Origin: Neurospora tetraspora
Lineage: Eukaryota > Ascomycota > Sordariomycetes > Sordariales > Sordariaceae
Direction of reading: 5' to 3'
Assembly: GCF_033439725.1 (NCBI RefSeq)
Contig: NW_026944391.1
Coordinates: forward strand, 744,001 to 808,000
DNA length: 64,000 nt
Made by a program: the position numbers and the translations under genes. The notes under the pieces are model-generated. The model made no database searches and was not told the DNA's origin. It worked only from the letters and a program-made list of their open reading frames with translations. Each line of letters opens with the position of its first letter. Position 1 is the first letter of the stretch. Shown here one piece after another: positions 47,417 through 59,080 of this stretch.

Positions 47417-49390
47417 ATGGCCCTAACAGCCCTTCTCCCAGACCTCACCACCTCCTCATCCCTAACTCAAACCCTCCTCACCACTCTCCTCCTCCCCCTC
47501 CTCACCCTCTACACCATCTACATCGCCATATACCGCCTCTACCTCAGTCCCCTCGCCTCCATCCCCGGTCCCCGACTCGCCGCGCTGACACAATGGTACG
47601 AGTTCTACTACGATGTCATCCTGCACGGCCAGTACACCTTCAAGATCATCGAGCTGCACAAGCAGTACGGGCCCATCATCCGCATCAATCCCTGGGAGGT
47701 ACACATTGCGGATCCGGATTTCCACAGGGAGTTGTTACCAACGAACACAAATCGACGGAGACATCGGACGCCTTTCTTCACGAAACAGTTTGGGGCTGAT
47801 GGTTTGTTTCTTTCCCTTTCTCTTCAGTCTTAGCAGGTTGGAGGATGGCACACATGGAAACTAAGTCTAATGCTGGACGAACACTTGAACAGAAAGTATC
47901 GTGTCTACCAACGATCATGATCTCCATAAGCTTCGGAGATCAGCGGTCGGTCCGTTCTTTTCGATGCAAAACATGAGAGCGCTGCAGCCGGTTATCGAGG
48001 AGAGGGTTGATGCGTTGTTGGCCAGGCTTCGAGAGCATGGGAAGACAAAGAAGGAGACGCCGTTGGATATGATGTACCCGTATTCAGCCATGACTTACGG
48101 TGAGTTGCTTTTCTCGGTCTTGATCGACAAGAAATACACTGCGGGTGATACTGACGACTTATAAGACATCATCAGCGAATATTCCTTTGCCAAATCTGAG
48201 CATGCTGGTTAGTCGCTCATCTCCTCCACAATGCCTTCTTGAAGCCACGGACTGACACCACTTCTTTCTCAGTCGAGGACCCCGACTTCCGCGCCGAGAT
48301 CACCAACGGGATCTTGACCGGCTCCAACTACGGCAAAGTCTTCCAACACTTCCCTTTCCTCGTCCCCTACCTAGCTTCGATCCCACCGCAAATGCTCGCC
48401 GCCATCTCCCCATTCTACCGCACCTTTCTCCACCTCCGCGCCTGCATCACGGTCCAGATCGGCGAAATCGAAAAGTCTCTCCGCTCCGAAGAAGGCAAAA
48501 ATGCTCATCTCGACATCCCACATCCCACCATCTTCCACTCCTTCGTCAACACCGAAGCGCTTCCTCCCGTCGAAAAGTCCGTCCCGCGGATTGCCCACGA
48601 AGGTCACGTCATTGTGCAAGGCGGCACAGTCACCACCTCATGGGCCCTGACCATCTCGACTTTCCACCTTCTGAACCAGCACACCACAGTTCTCGCCAAA
48701 CTGCGCAATGAGTTAAGGGAAGCAATCCCAGACGTCAACGAGTCCGTCGAGCTCGCTCGGCTCGAGCAACTCCCCTACCTCCGCGCAGTAATCAAGGAGA
48801 GTATGCGCCTCAGCATCGGCGCATCGGGTCGGATCACGCGCGTTGCGCCTGACGAGACGCTACGGTTCAAGCCCTCGAAGCTCTGTTTGCAATGCTATCC
48901 CGACATGAAGACGACAACAGACAAGGAAAGGGAGTGGCTGCTTCCTCCCGGGACGGAGATGTCGATGACGAGTTACCAGATCACTACGAACCCGGAGATT
49001 TTTCCGGATCCGCACGCTTTCGTGCCGGAGAGATGGTTGGGAAAAGAGAACGAGATGGGGAGGCTGGAGAAGTACCTGACGGTCTTTGGACACGGGGCGA
49101 GGGTGTGTTTGGGCATGCAGTTGGCGCATGCGGAGATGTATTTGATGTTGAGTAAGTTGTGGAGGGTCTGGGAGGGTGGTCCGCAGGTTGGTGGTGTGGG
49201 AGGGGATGGCAAGGAGGAGGGGGAGGAGGAGGATAGCAAAGAAAAGGGAAGAAGAGATGGTCAGACGGTGGGTAGGTTGAGGTTGGCTGAGGGAGTGACG
49301 GTTAGAGACGTGGAGATGGCGGAGGACTGGTTCATTCCTGTGCCTTATAGAGGGAGTAAGGGGGTTAGGGTGTACTTTGAAAGCTATTAG
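47417..49390 (+). CDS. Cytochrome P450 monooxygenase
   Basis: A heme-thiolate monooxygenase, 583 residues. Four exons: 47417-47801, 47893-48099, 48166-48207 and 48273-49390, all joined after the first base of a codon. An N-terminal membrane anchor ([20 protein letters not shown]) at about 20-40 places it on the ER. Then come [37 protein letters not shown], the ExxR helix KESMR, FVPERWL, and the heme-binding [10 protein letters not shown] with Cys490. The front half recalls the trichodiene-oxygenase-like fungal P450s. The I-helix reads [15 protein letters not shown] instead of a textbook AGxxTT. Substrate unknown. An insertion of about 35 Gly/Glu/Lys residues follows the heme region ([17 protein letters not shown]). 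No biosynthetic core gene lies nearby, so a secondary-metabolite cluster is not supported. Confidence 0.92.
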
Positions 49391-50398
49391 GGGGGAACGA
49401 ACGGGTGAGCTGTGAATGTTGTTATTTGGGCAGACAGACCGCGGGAAGAATCATGGATAGGTGTGACAGTTGAACAAAGAATTTTCCTATGCATGCCAAT
49501 GCTTCAAAAGCTCCTTTTCCATAGTATCTTGCTCACAAGTTGGAACGCTGCTGCGCCGCCATGGTGGATCCCGATCCCGGAGGGATGGTGAGCTAGCTGG
49601 CGCGGGGCAAGACTCGGAGTTGACAGCAATCAAGAGGACGAATAGTGCTTATAGCAAGATTCTCTCTGGCACTGATGTGAAATGTGGAGGAGGGAGGTCA
49701 AGATGAAGTATGTATGATAGTCCGGAGGAATGTGAAGATTCCCTTTGAGAAGGAGGAGGAAAAGAAGGAGAAGAAGAAGGAGAAGAATGAGAAGAAGAAG
49801 ACCGAGTCGGCGGCACTTCCATATTCTGGCGGTGCCTTCGCTGGTTACGCCCTCGTGCCCGTACCAGCACCAGTTTCTCCCATCGTCGCCAACGAGCCAG
49901 CGGAGCCTCACTGAGCAGGGAGCGGCGGCTTCTTACTTTTCCTAGCTATTCTGGGACACAAAGTCAGAGTCTGCCTTTTACGAATCCATGGGGGAAGCAG
50001 TAGCGAGAGGGTGCGGGGCGAGAGAAGGGAAGTGATGGATAGGTGCATAGGAGGGAGGGAGCAGGGAGGGCTGGGAGCAAAGAGGGAAGAATGATAGACG
50101 CAGCATGATTTATTGATACCCACACATGATAAGAGTGGAGGAAGCCTTACTAGTAATGAGTTAATGAATACTATGCTTGAGCAACTGCAAGAATAACCAT
50201 ATATAAACTGACCTTCAGTTTGAGTTTTGTGTTGAGGGAATGTCTGTCTGGCAGAAATGAATAATGATCCGTTCGGCGCCTTTGACCAAGTGAAACAGAG
50301 TGTCCGCCATTTTGAAAAGGTGAAGAACAATGAATGACCTCTCGGTAAGCCATCATGACCCAATTCAGTTCTGTTCTCGCTCACTTACCCTCCCTCCC
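49391..50398. other. Intergenic between convergent genes, 1.0 kb
   Basis: It has a purine-rich AAG/GAG run at about 49745-49805. No coding signal is seen. Confidence 0.6.
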
Positions 50399-52201
50399 CT
50401 AATAAACCCCCAACGGATACACCTCCGGAATATTCCCACCATCCGGCTTCACCACCGGCACCTCCTTCTCATACCCACCCCCACCCCCCTTAACCTCCAC
50501 CACCTTATCCAACCCTCCGCCGCCCACCGGCATTCTCCTCACCGGCGGCCCCAACGCCTCGCCCACATGCTTCGCGATTCCCAGCAGCAAGTCCTCAGTC
50601 CAGGGCCTTCCCAAGATCTCCATCCCAATGGGAACACCCAGCGGAGCGGTGGTCTCCATCACCTCCGAAAAGCCCACGGGCACGGTAATAACAGGACTCC
50701 CCGTCAGCGCGGCGAGGATCCCGTTCCGTCCGCTCTGGGAAGGAGATCCGATCTTGACGACAAGGTTCTTCTGCTCGGGGTAGATGATAGCGTCGAGATT
50801 GTTGTTGGTTGAGAAGGTTTGTGCCAAGGTGGTTTTGAGTTGCTGAATCCCGTGCTGCCGGACAAAGTACTCGGGCGAGGAGGTAGATCTGTTGAATGCG
50901 TTTCTGATGTAGTCGTACTGCGAAGGAAGGACAAGGAATTGCTTCTTGCCGAGGGTGTAGATATCGCTGAAACTCCTCGGTCCGGTGGTACCATTACCGT
51001 GACCCGCGTAAGTAGTCTTCTCCAAATAAGCATCCAACCCTTCGCGAAACTCACAAGTCTGGACATCCAGCTTCGCCGCTATTGTCACTGCATCGTAAAC
51101 CGGTTCGGTGATATTCACCAGCTCGACACCAGCTGCTTCAAGCCTTGAGAGGACTTTTTCCATAACCTCATTCACGGGGTCCGTCTCCTCGCCAGCCGTG
51201 TGGTTAAAAAACCCATCCAAAACCCCCAGTCTCAACCCCTCCAGTTTCCCTAGCCCCCCGTACAACGCCTGGCTGTAATCCCTCCCCTTAACCTCAGGCG
51301 GTACCAACACCGTGGTATTATCACCATTCCCCTCATCACTCCCCGCCATACTCATAACAGTCATCAAAACCCCCAAATCTCCAACCCCCCTCGCCATCCC
51401 CCCAACAGCATCCTGCGTCCAACCCACCGGCACCACCCCCTCCCGGGTAACCAACCCCCTAGTCGGCCTCCAGCTCCACAAACAATTCGCGCTCGCCGGA
51501 CTTCTCAAGCTGTTCACAGTATCCGTCCCCGTCCCAAGAACCGCCAAATTAGCCGCTATCGCCGCTCCCGTGCCCCCCGAAGATCCACCGGGCGTGCGGG
51601 TGGAATCGTATGGGTTTATGGTCTGTCCGCCTAAGGAGGAGACGGAAATCCCTTCCAGCGCAAATTCGTGGAGGTTGGTTTTACCGAGGATTATCGCCCC
51701 GGCTTGCTTGAGGGCTTTCACTGTTGGTGCGTCCTTGGAGGGGGTGTTGTTTGCTAGAGCCAAAGAGCCGGCGGTTGTGGGGAGGTCGGAGGTGTCGAAG
51801 TTGTCCTTTAGCAGGACGGGGATGCAGAGGAGGGGTTTGTTGGCGGAAGAGTTGCCGGAAGCAAGTTGGAGGTCAATGGCGGAGGCGAGGTCGAGGGCGT
51901 GTGGGTTGAGAGAGAGGATAGCGTGCAAGGAGGGGTTGAAGGCTTCTATGCGGGCGAGGTAGGAGGAGATGAGGGCGTGGCAGGTGGTTAGGCCGGTGAA
52001 GAGGGCGTTGTGGATGGAGGAGACGGTGGCTTCGCGGATGTCGAAGGGGGGGTTGAGGTCTAGTGGGGCTTGCTGGTTGAGGGTGGTGCCTGGAACTGTT
52101 GGAAGCTGTGGGTTGAAGGCGGATGTTGTTGTTGTTGAGAGGAGGGAGAGGAGGGCAGCTTTGCCTAGGAGGGCTGTGGGGTTGTTGAGAGATGATAACA
52201 T
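50399..52201 (-). CDS. Secreted amidase (amidase-signature family)
   Basis: Hydrolyses C-N bonds of amides by a Ser-cisSer-Lys triad. A 600-residue protein from one exon, with a signal peptide (about residues 1-28, ending TTTTSAFN) and several NxS/T sites, so it is extracellular. Catalytic residues seen: Lys132 in VLLKDNF, cis-Ser207/208 in TPGGSSGG, and nucleophile Ser231 in GTDTVNSLRSPAS. The usual GTDTGGS has GTDTVNS here; similar substitutions occur in fungal secreted amidases, so it may well be active. A Gly-rich segment and MPVGGGG stretch mark a low-complexity C-terminus. The natural substrate is not evident. It converges with the P450 gene and shows no other link to it. Confidence 0.9.
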   Translation of the reverse strand: MLSSLNNPTALLGKAALLSLLSTTTTSAFNPQLPTVPGTTLNQQAPLDLNPPFDIREATVSSIHNALFTGLTTCHALISSYLARIEAFNPSLHAILSLNPHALDLASAIDLQLASGNSSANKPLLCIPVLLKDNFDTSDLPTTAGSLALANNTPSKDAPTVKALKQAGAIILGKTNLHEFALEGISVSSLGGQTINPYDSTRTPGGSSGGTGAAIAANLAVLGTGTDTVNSLRSPASANCLWSWRPTRGLVTREGVVPVGWTQDAVGGMARGVGDLGVLMTVMSMAGSDEGNGDNTTVLVPPEVKGRDYSQALYGGLGKLEGLRLGVLDGFFNHTAGEETDPVNEVMEKVLSRLEAAGVELVNITEPVYDAVTIAAKLDVQTCEFREGLDAYLEKTTYAGHGNGTTGPRSFSDIYTLGKKQFLVLPSQYDYIRNAFNRSTSSPEYFVRQHGIQQLKTTLAQTFSTNNNLDAIIYPEQKNLVVKIGSPSQSGRNGILAALTGSPVITVPVGFSEVMETTAPLGVPIGMEILGRPWTEDLLLGIAKHVGEALGPPVRRMPVGGGGLDKVVEVKGGGGGYEKEVPVVKPDGGNIPEVYPLGVY

Positions 52202-52983
52202 GATGATCGTGGTTGTGTACGAGACGAAGCACTACACGATCATGTCTGGTTTGTGATATGTCCGTCGGTCCGGTCGAGATGTTTCGTCTTTTGAGTAACC
52301 GCCGAGTTTTGAGGGTCCATCATCCTGGTAAGCCGAGTGGTACCAATATTGGTTTTCGCATGGTGAAATTGAGGGGTATCACGGCCTTGGTAAGTTGTAT
52401 GGATTGGTTGACCAAATCTGGAAATATAAACAGATGGTTCCCGATTGGAGTGTCTTTGTTAACCCCGGTTCCCGGATGCCGGGAGAGCCCCGCTCGGGAC
52501 CCGCTGTCAACGACACGACTGCTTGGCTCCGATCCGGGTTTCGGCTGCCGTGGTAGCCGGAACAAAGAATCACGGTTCTATCAACTGACCATTGTTAGAA
52601 TCAAGTAAAAAGTTGATATTTGAACTTTTTATCAGATACGGAACTTGTTCTCTAGATATCAAGTCCAAGTTATTCGGTCAGTCCGGCCTAATCTCGGTGT
52701 TCTCTCCGCAACACAACATGATCCAGATACAGTCAGCAAGCACGGCCGTTATTCATACCTGACATCCGCTTCTGTACGGAGACTCATGAACCTCACCATC
52801 ATAATTTCTATTCAATCCAATTCTATTTACCTAGACACGTGCTAAATAGTAATACAGCCCGTTCGCTAGCCCGTTCGCTTCGTGCATGCATGCCTATCAT
52901 GTATTATCATCGGACATTAATATGCTGCTGACTTCTCCTTATGTCCCAACACAAAACTCGGTTGTGAAGCGTGGATTCACCAA
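52202..52983. other. Intergenic, 0.8 kb
   Basis: It contains a GC-rich patch with CCCGG palindromes at 52455-52560 beside AT-rich sequence. No gene is seen. Confidence 0.6.
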
Positions 52984-54808
52984 TCACCTCTTGCTAGCTC
53001 CCACGCCAGAAGACGCCAACCGCCACGCCTTGAGCGGGAGATCCTGCAAGTGAATGACCTTGGGACGGATGAACATGGTAAAAGTCACCACGCCAATCGC
53101 AACGCAGAGGATATTGACAATGTAGTATCCATCCTGAATCATGTTGCAAGTACCGCCGTTGGCAAGGCATCGGGTCTTGTCCTCCTGGATGGCGCAGCTG
53201 AAAGGCTCAGAGAAGGTGGCCGTCTTGGAAGTAGGAACGCAAGTGGCGGTGGTAAAGTAGTCGACCAACCGAAGAACGAAGAAGCGTGGGAAAGTACCGC
53301 CTAGGTTGCAAACGCTGGGAGGACAGAGGTTAGCAGGATATTCTCATGGAAAAAGGGGGAAGATGAACTCACGTAGCAAGAAGAGTCATGTAAGTACCGC
53401 CAATGACCGGGTCCGAGATCCGCGCGTGGAAGGCAGAAACGGCAACAAACATGATGGTGTTGGTAAAAGTGGAAAAGATGTGCTCGGCAATGACAACAAG
53501 CATGTACCAAGAGGTAACACCCTCAGCAGGGAACATCACAACAGTGAACTGCGCGAGAACGGCAGCCACCAGACGACCCATAAAGCCCCAGCACCAGAGG
53601 CGCATAGGGGTAAACTCCTGTGACCACTTTCCTGCATAGTATCCCAGCATGATCTCGAAGGGGAAATCGATCAGAACTGTGAGAGCCATGTTCTCGGTAC
53701 CGAATCCCTTGTCGAGCAGCTTGAGGTTGGTGACGGCATCGTTGGCCTGGAAGCCGATCTTGGCGATAAGGTGAATGATGATGATAGTCTGGACGTTCTT
53801 CAGGTTGAGCACACCCCACATGATCTTGTAGACGTCCCAGACGCCATCCTCGTTCTTGGTACGCTCCTCGCGCTTCATCAGACCCAGGCCGATGGTCACA
53901 GCAATGTAAGCCCAGCCCCAGAAGGTAAGGTATCCACCCAGAGACATCAAACCCTGGTCAAGCGGTTCGGTGCGGAACCAACGATTGGCAAACTCCTTGG
54001 AGTGGAAGGCCAAGAAGACGGTATACGACAGGAACTGGCCAGCAGTCAAGCCGACCGTCTGCGCGGTAGAAGCGTACGAGACGTTGCCGGGGGTCAAAAG
54101 CGTCAGGGCCCAGCCGTCAACAGCAATATCCTGGGTAGCGCACATGAGCACGAGGAAGAACCACCACCAAGTAAAGCTCCAAACCGTAGGGCCGCCTTCC
54201 TTGCCCATGGAATCCATCAATCCTTCTACCCTAGAGCCCAGGTAAAGCATGCCGATTCCGGATAGCAATTGGATAGGCAGAATCCAGCTCTTTCTCCTTC
54301 CCACCTTGGGACTCCAGATAGCATCGACAATGGGACTCCATAGCAGTTTGAGAGAGTAGGGGTACGACGCCAAGCTGAAGACGCCGATCTCAGCATAGGA
54401 GAGTTTCTTCTTGAGGAGGAACGGTACCGAGCCCGTGGCCAATCCTAGCGGGACACCCTGCAAGAAGTATAGAAGGACGAGCAGGCCAAAGTTGCGCTGG
54501 TCCTGCTTGGGAAGCTCGAAGAAACCATGGTTGTTTACTTGGTCTGTCTTGTCTGGGACGGGGTCGTCGAGGGAGAAGGTTTCCCTGCCGATGATGTTGG
54601 CGGTTATAGCTTCGGACGAGGTGTCGTAGCTCTTGTTCCGGCGCATAAGCTCGACGTTGTTGTTCATCTTGTGGAGGCCCGAGGCGACGGTGTCAGGGTC
54701 GGAATCGGAGTCCTTGATTTGGGTCTTGTTGCCCTTCTTTTCCTTGGAGGCTTTGCGGGACAGCCCGTTCTGTGTCGGCGACTTTGTGCCACGAGTTTTA
54801 GTACCCAT
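52984..54808 (-). CDS. Acetyl-CoA transporter (SLC33A1/AT-1 family)
   Basis: In animals AT-1 imports acetyl-CoA into the ER lumen for protein and glycan acetylation; the fungal role is inferred. Two exons, 53373-54808 and 52984-53314, encode 588 residues. I start at MGTKTRGTKS (54808). A charged, Lys/Ser-rich cytosolic N-terminus of about 100 residues precedes 11-12 membrane helices. Family motifs: YFLQGVPLGLATGSVPFLLK, SLKLLWSPIVDA, GRRKSWILP, CATQDIAVDGWALTLL, SYASTAQTVG, GGTYMTLLAT joined to VCNLGGTFPRF across the intron. A Cys-rich lumenal loop (TCVPTSKTATFSEPFSC) lies near the end. The length matches the family. It diverges from the CENP-O gene. Confidence 0.93.
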
Positions 54809-55948
54809 AGGTACCACTGTGATGGCGGATGTTGGTGGGTGGTTTTGTGTGCGTGTGTGTTGGAGGGGGGTTCCCGTTTCGTGGGTTACTCGAGGTCAAA
54901 GCCTTGTGTGATGCCGGCGCGTGTGGTGAGTGGTCGAGGCCGTCGAGGGGGAGTGATGATCAACAGACCCTAATTGAGTATTCGAGATGGAAGCGAGGGG
55001 TAGTTTTCCAGAAATAGCGGTCGCAAAAGACAAGAAGAAAGAGATTAACGAAAGACGAGAAGTCGGTACTAGCGGAGTCGAATAGTCCGGACGAGAGTGG
55101 TCGAGAAGGATTGTTGACAAGGGACGAAAGACAAGGGCCCGGTGTCTTTGTCAGATTGAAGCTTGACCTTCCGTTGTTGGCCCTATCAGACCAACTGCCC
55201 TGTTGCCCTAACGGAGCGCTAGAACTAACTGTTGTTGTCGCTGTGGAATGGAACGTTGAGACGCTGGAAGATGTGAAATCGTGGGGGAGTCAAGGTGCTC
55301 CGGCTACCGTGGCCTCTCGGTTGGTGCCCTGGTGGCGAATAACCTCTAACACGACGCTAGAGATGAATGTTTGAGATTGATGTGCCGTCTGGAAGCAACG
55401 ACTGTGAGGCTCAACCTCGTATTGAGGAATTAACTAATGAGTGGCTTTCGGGGGTCAGTGTCAATGTCAATTGTACCTTCCGCGCCTTCCGTCTGTTGTC
55501 CAGCTGTCTCCAAGCTTCAGTGGAAACTGGTGAGGAAGTGACATCCGATAAGCTCTTATCGCGCCAGGAGACAGCTTGCTGTCTTTTGATGCAGGAACTG
55601 CGCCAGTGCGTCATTGGTATGGACCCAGGGGCAGATCGCTACGTTGACAGCTGCCGCCCCACAGAGCTTGGCGCCCGTTGCACCTGTCAGCTTCATCCCC
55701 TGATTGATTCGCATCAACTCCACCAAAGTAAACAATTGACTTGAGCAAAGTCACCAGCTTCAATATACAAGGTCTTAAAGAAGTCCATTTTCCACGTTAT
55801 GATACCCAGACCTCATTGTCATTGATCCAGTTTCTTTCCATTGTATTCGAACTCTCTACACGCACGATTATTTGCGTCGCGCATATCACCAAAGACGCGT
55901 CCAAACACACCTGCTCTCCCCCAAAAGTGGGTCCCTCCACAAGTCACC
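54809..55948. other. Divergent intergenic region, 1.1 kb
   Basis: This is the shared upstream region of the acetyl-CoA transporter and the CENP-O gene. A GT-rich tract sits near 54845-54860. The frame at 55367-55744 has no motif or coding bias. Confidence 0.6.
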
Positions 55949-57047
55949 ATGTCCTCACCAACACCCTCACCACTCGACGACGAGATCGAATCCCTCAAAG
56001 CCAAAAGTAAGCCAATTCCCCCCCGCACCCCCTTTCATAACAAACTTACTAACAAAACCACCAGTAACCACCCTAAAGTCCCACCTCCGCATCCAAACCT
56101 CCACCCTCCTCTCCTCCCCTTCCGTCTCTTCCCTCCTCTCCAACCACCCCCCTTCCTCCTCGCACCTCAAACCAAAGGGCCTCACCCCGACCATCCTCAA
56201 ATCCCTTCGCCACCACGCCTCCCTCCAAAAGGCTCACAACCAACAATCCCTCTACCGGACTTGCGCCACCATCACCACCTTCCGCGTGCAAGACCCCGAT
56301 CCGAACGCGGTAGACGGCGGAGCCGTACTAGGGTTAAGGATAGAGGTTTTTGCGCGGGGCAGGTTTATGAGGCCTTATTATGTTCTTTTGAACAGGCCTT
56401 TTGCGGAGGGGAGGAATCACGGTGGTGGCCAAAGTGGGAAGGGGAGTGAGAAGGGGAATAACGGCAAGGAAAAGAGCGGCAGGAGCAGAAAGGGGGGAAC
56501 CGGAGGGAGGTACGCAAACTGGTTAAGGGTGCATCGACATACCATCCCTCCATGCGTCCCGATTTCAGGGCTAGCGGCGCGGTACTTGCCGGCACCACCA
56601 TCACGAGAGGAGGAGGGAAGGGAACAAGATCTGGCCAAGTTTGCTAGACGCCTACGCCGAGAATTAGTCCGCTACCATCACCGCCTTGCAACTATTACAG
56701 ACCTGCGGAGGGCCATCCTCGCCGAATCGGAATCAAAGCAGCAGCAAGACGAGCAGCAACAAGAAAAGCCCCCAAACAAAATCCAAGACATCACCCCAGC
56801 CGACGCCGAAGCGAAACAAATCACTATCGAATGGGAAGATGGCCAGACGGGAAGGTTGGTGATGGGTGATGATGGGGAGATTGTGCAGGTTGTTGCGTTG
56901 AATGGAGGGGGTGGTGGTGGTGGTGGTGGGCAACAAGGGGGTGGGAGTGGAAGTGGGAGGGATAGAGAGGTGGTTAGGGAGTTGGTGGGAGGGGCAAAGA
57001 GGGTGGAGGATGTTGTTAGGCGGTTGGGGTCAGGGATAAAGGGTTGA
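55949..57047 (+). CDS. mcm21: Kinetochore protein CENP-O (Mcm21 family)
   Basis: A subunit of the COMA/CCAN complex that links centromeric nucleosomes to the outer kinetochore. Two exons, 55949-56006 and 56065-57047, encode 346 residues beginning MSSPTPSPLDDEIESLK. A short helical N-terminus is followed by the RWD-type core: TFRVQDPDPNAVDGG, VLGLRIEVFARGRFMRPYYV, LLNRP, then the signature-like WLRVHRHTIPPCVPISGLAARYLP and RRELVRYHHRLATITDLR. The C-terminus returns to ITIEWEDGQTGRLVMGDDGE, then a Gly run and a helical end. Lys/Gly-rich insertions break the core (GRSRKGGTGGR). Assignment rests on the VHRHTIP-x-x-VP pattern and the overall order. Confidence 0.82.
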
Positions 57048-58204
57048 TGGGCGTGTGAAATTGTCTGGGTGAGGAGGGGAGGAGGTGAGATGATGTGTGA
57101 AGGTTGGTTTGATACCCGGATAGACAGCATACTTCCAATAGGAGAGGGGGAGGAATTCGATGAGTAGACAGCATATTTCTGTAGTATGCTCTCATCCATT
57201 CCCCCGCCAGAGCATCATACTGCTTGCCACGTTCGATCATCCTCGGCTTCGGTTTCAGGCAGCAGCACTCACCTTGGACCTTCCCCCAGTGCCAGTCCGG
57301 AATACATTTCCTGCAGTGTTCCCAATCCTCCGTATAACTTGTACACCGCTCCCCTCTCTTCAACAACGTGTGCATACCCGTCAAAGTCAACGCCACCGTC
57401 CAGTATCATCACCACACCCGTACGACGGGCCGAGTACACCCACTCACCGATAGAGTTGTCGCACGCTGTGTTCCCTTCCATCACCGGGCCGAGCCTTTCC
57501 CCATTCGATCTGTGCGCCCTGTAACCTGAGAGAAAAGGGTGAGTGCATGCTGAACTCGTGATTCTGGAAGGGTGGTAGTGAGGGGAGCATAATGCGGTGT
57601 ATGAATGGCTGGGAGGACAGGGCGTGGTTTGGCGGCGGGTACCCATCCCATCTTAGCACGACGTCAGTGTATCTGTTGTGGTATCTTTCTGGCCGATCGT
57701 GGTTTGGTGAGTGAGTGATGTTTCTGGGCGGTCTGGCTAATGTGGACAGGTGTGGTAGTATCTCAACGGGTGTGCATCTTGTGGTGAAGGGTGAGGCATT
57801 GGTCATGTTGGTTACGTTCGGTGTGTAAGTGAAGATAATTGCAGTCCATACACAGCAAGTATAATGTTGAAGCACCGGCAAAACACACCAGAGACGTTAG
57901 CGAGAGAGTAGAGAATAAACTGAAATGTATTAAACTTTTACCCCATCAGAGGCCGCAAGACAAATAAGTTATCGATCAATAGAAACCCCCTGTAAAACCC
58001 AAGGGTCTCTCATCTCTGTAAGCTACCAAGTAGTCCAAGTCGCCGAATTAAACCAAGAAGAATGAATCTGCTCTAAAGTCTTTTCAACTCTCTCACCGCC
58101 ATCAACTACCCTCTGATTCAAAAACGTTTTAAACCGTTGCTGTTCATTACTGTCCTTCAAGTTCCTCCCCACAATCCCTCTCATGACTGCATAAAACCTG
58201 CCAC
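57048..58204. other. Intergenic between convergent genes, 1.2 kb
   Basis: Open frames (57269-57881) overlap each other in several frames without codon bias. No gene or RNA is seen. Confidence 0.55.
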
Positions 58205-59080
58205 CTAAAGCAGCGCGGCAAGGGCAGCAATAACAGCCAGAGCGCCACCAGCGTGATGGGCGCGTTCGACCGATGCGCCGGCAGTGACGACAGGTCCGGG
58301 GCTGGTGGTCGTAGCCGGGGGTGGGGAGCCACCGCCGGAGCCAGAGCCGGTAGGCTTAGTGGGAGACGGGCCGGAAGTGTGCGGTGGCGGCGGAGCAGCG
58401 GAGCTGGTTGGGTTGCCAGGCGAGGGGTGAGTTGAAGCGGGAGGGGCTGGAGGAGCACCAGTGCCAGTGCTGACGGGAGGCTGCGGAGGAGGAGGAGATC
58501 CGGAAGACGCGGGAGGTGCCGGAGGGGCACCTGATGAAGCGGGAGGAGCAGGAGGAGCAGGAGGAGCAGGAGGAGCAGGAGGAGCAGGAGGAGCACCTGA
58601 TGAGGCCGGGGGTGCGGGTGGCGGCGGAGGAGGTGCCGGGGGGCCACCTGACGACGCAGGAGGAGCCGGGGGTGGCGGAGGAGGAGGAGGAGGGGGAGGT
58701 GGGGGAGGAGAGCCGGAAGAAGCTGGAGGTGCCGGAGGAGGTGGAGGTGGCGGTGGCGGCGCCGGAGCTCCGGAGCTTATAGGGCAGACAGTGGTGCTGA
58801 CCGGAATGGTGACGGTGGTGACCACGGTGCTATGGTCCGGGCATGAGGTAACAGCAGGCGGGCAGCTGGTGATGGTGTGAACTGCCGTGGTGTAGACGGT
58901 ACTTGTCGTCCACTGTCCCTCGCCGCCTTTATCGGGTCCACCGGCAGCGGTGGTGGTAGGGGCCGGGGCTGGGGGGTAGCTAACGGTGCCAGCACCCCAT
59001 GATTCAAAGATCGAAGATACGTCACCGTAGTGGGCCGACACCGAGGCGGCGCAGGCGAGAGCAAAGGTGGTAGTCTTCAT
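58205..59080 (-). CDS. Proline-rich GPI-anchored cell-wall protein (CCG-6-like N-terminus)
   Basis: A 291-residue wall protein from one exon. The signal peptide is MKTTTFALACAASVSAHYG. After it comes a small domain STVYTTAVHTITSCPPAVTS followed by CPDHSTVVTTVTIPVSTTVC, a pattern shared with Neurospora CCG-6-type and other fungal GPI wall proteins. The next 130 residues are almost only P, A, S and G: runs of 9 to 14 Pro and repeated PPAPP blocks (about 58540-58760). The C-terminus (GGALAVIAALAALL) is a hydrophobic GPI-anchor signal. Repeat length is likely to vary between strains. The reverse strand of the repeat yields long Gly-rich frames that are artefacts. Confidence 0.85.
   Translation of the reverse strand: MKTTTFALACAASVSAHYGDVSSIFESWGAGTVSYPPAPAPTTTAAGGPDKGGEGQWTTSTVYTTAVHTITSCPPAVTSCPDHSTVVTTVTIPVSTTVCPISSGAPAPPPPPPPPPAPPASSGSPPPPPPPPPPPPPPAPPASSGGPPAPPPPPPAPPASSGAPPAPPAPPAPPAPPAPPASSGAPPAPPASSGSPPPPQPPVSTGTGAPPAPPASTHPSPGNPTSSAAPPPPHTSGPSPTKPTGSGSGGGSPPPATTTSPGPVVTAGASVERAHHAGGALAVIAALAALL

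Noticed and set aside
47417-54808. Secondary-metabolite cluster built on the P450, amidase and transporter
   Set aside because: There is no synthase, terpene cyclase or pathway regulator nearby, and the transporter is an SLC33 housekeeping type.
55367-55744. 125-codon + frame between divergent genes
   Set aside because: It lacks coding bias and lies in a promoter region.
58461-58880. 139-codon Gly-rich + frame and its neighbours
   Set aside because: It is the reverse complement of the Pro-rich wall-protein repeat.
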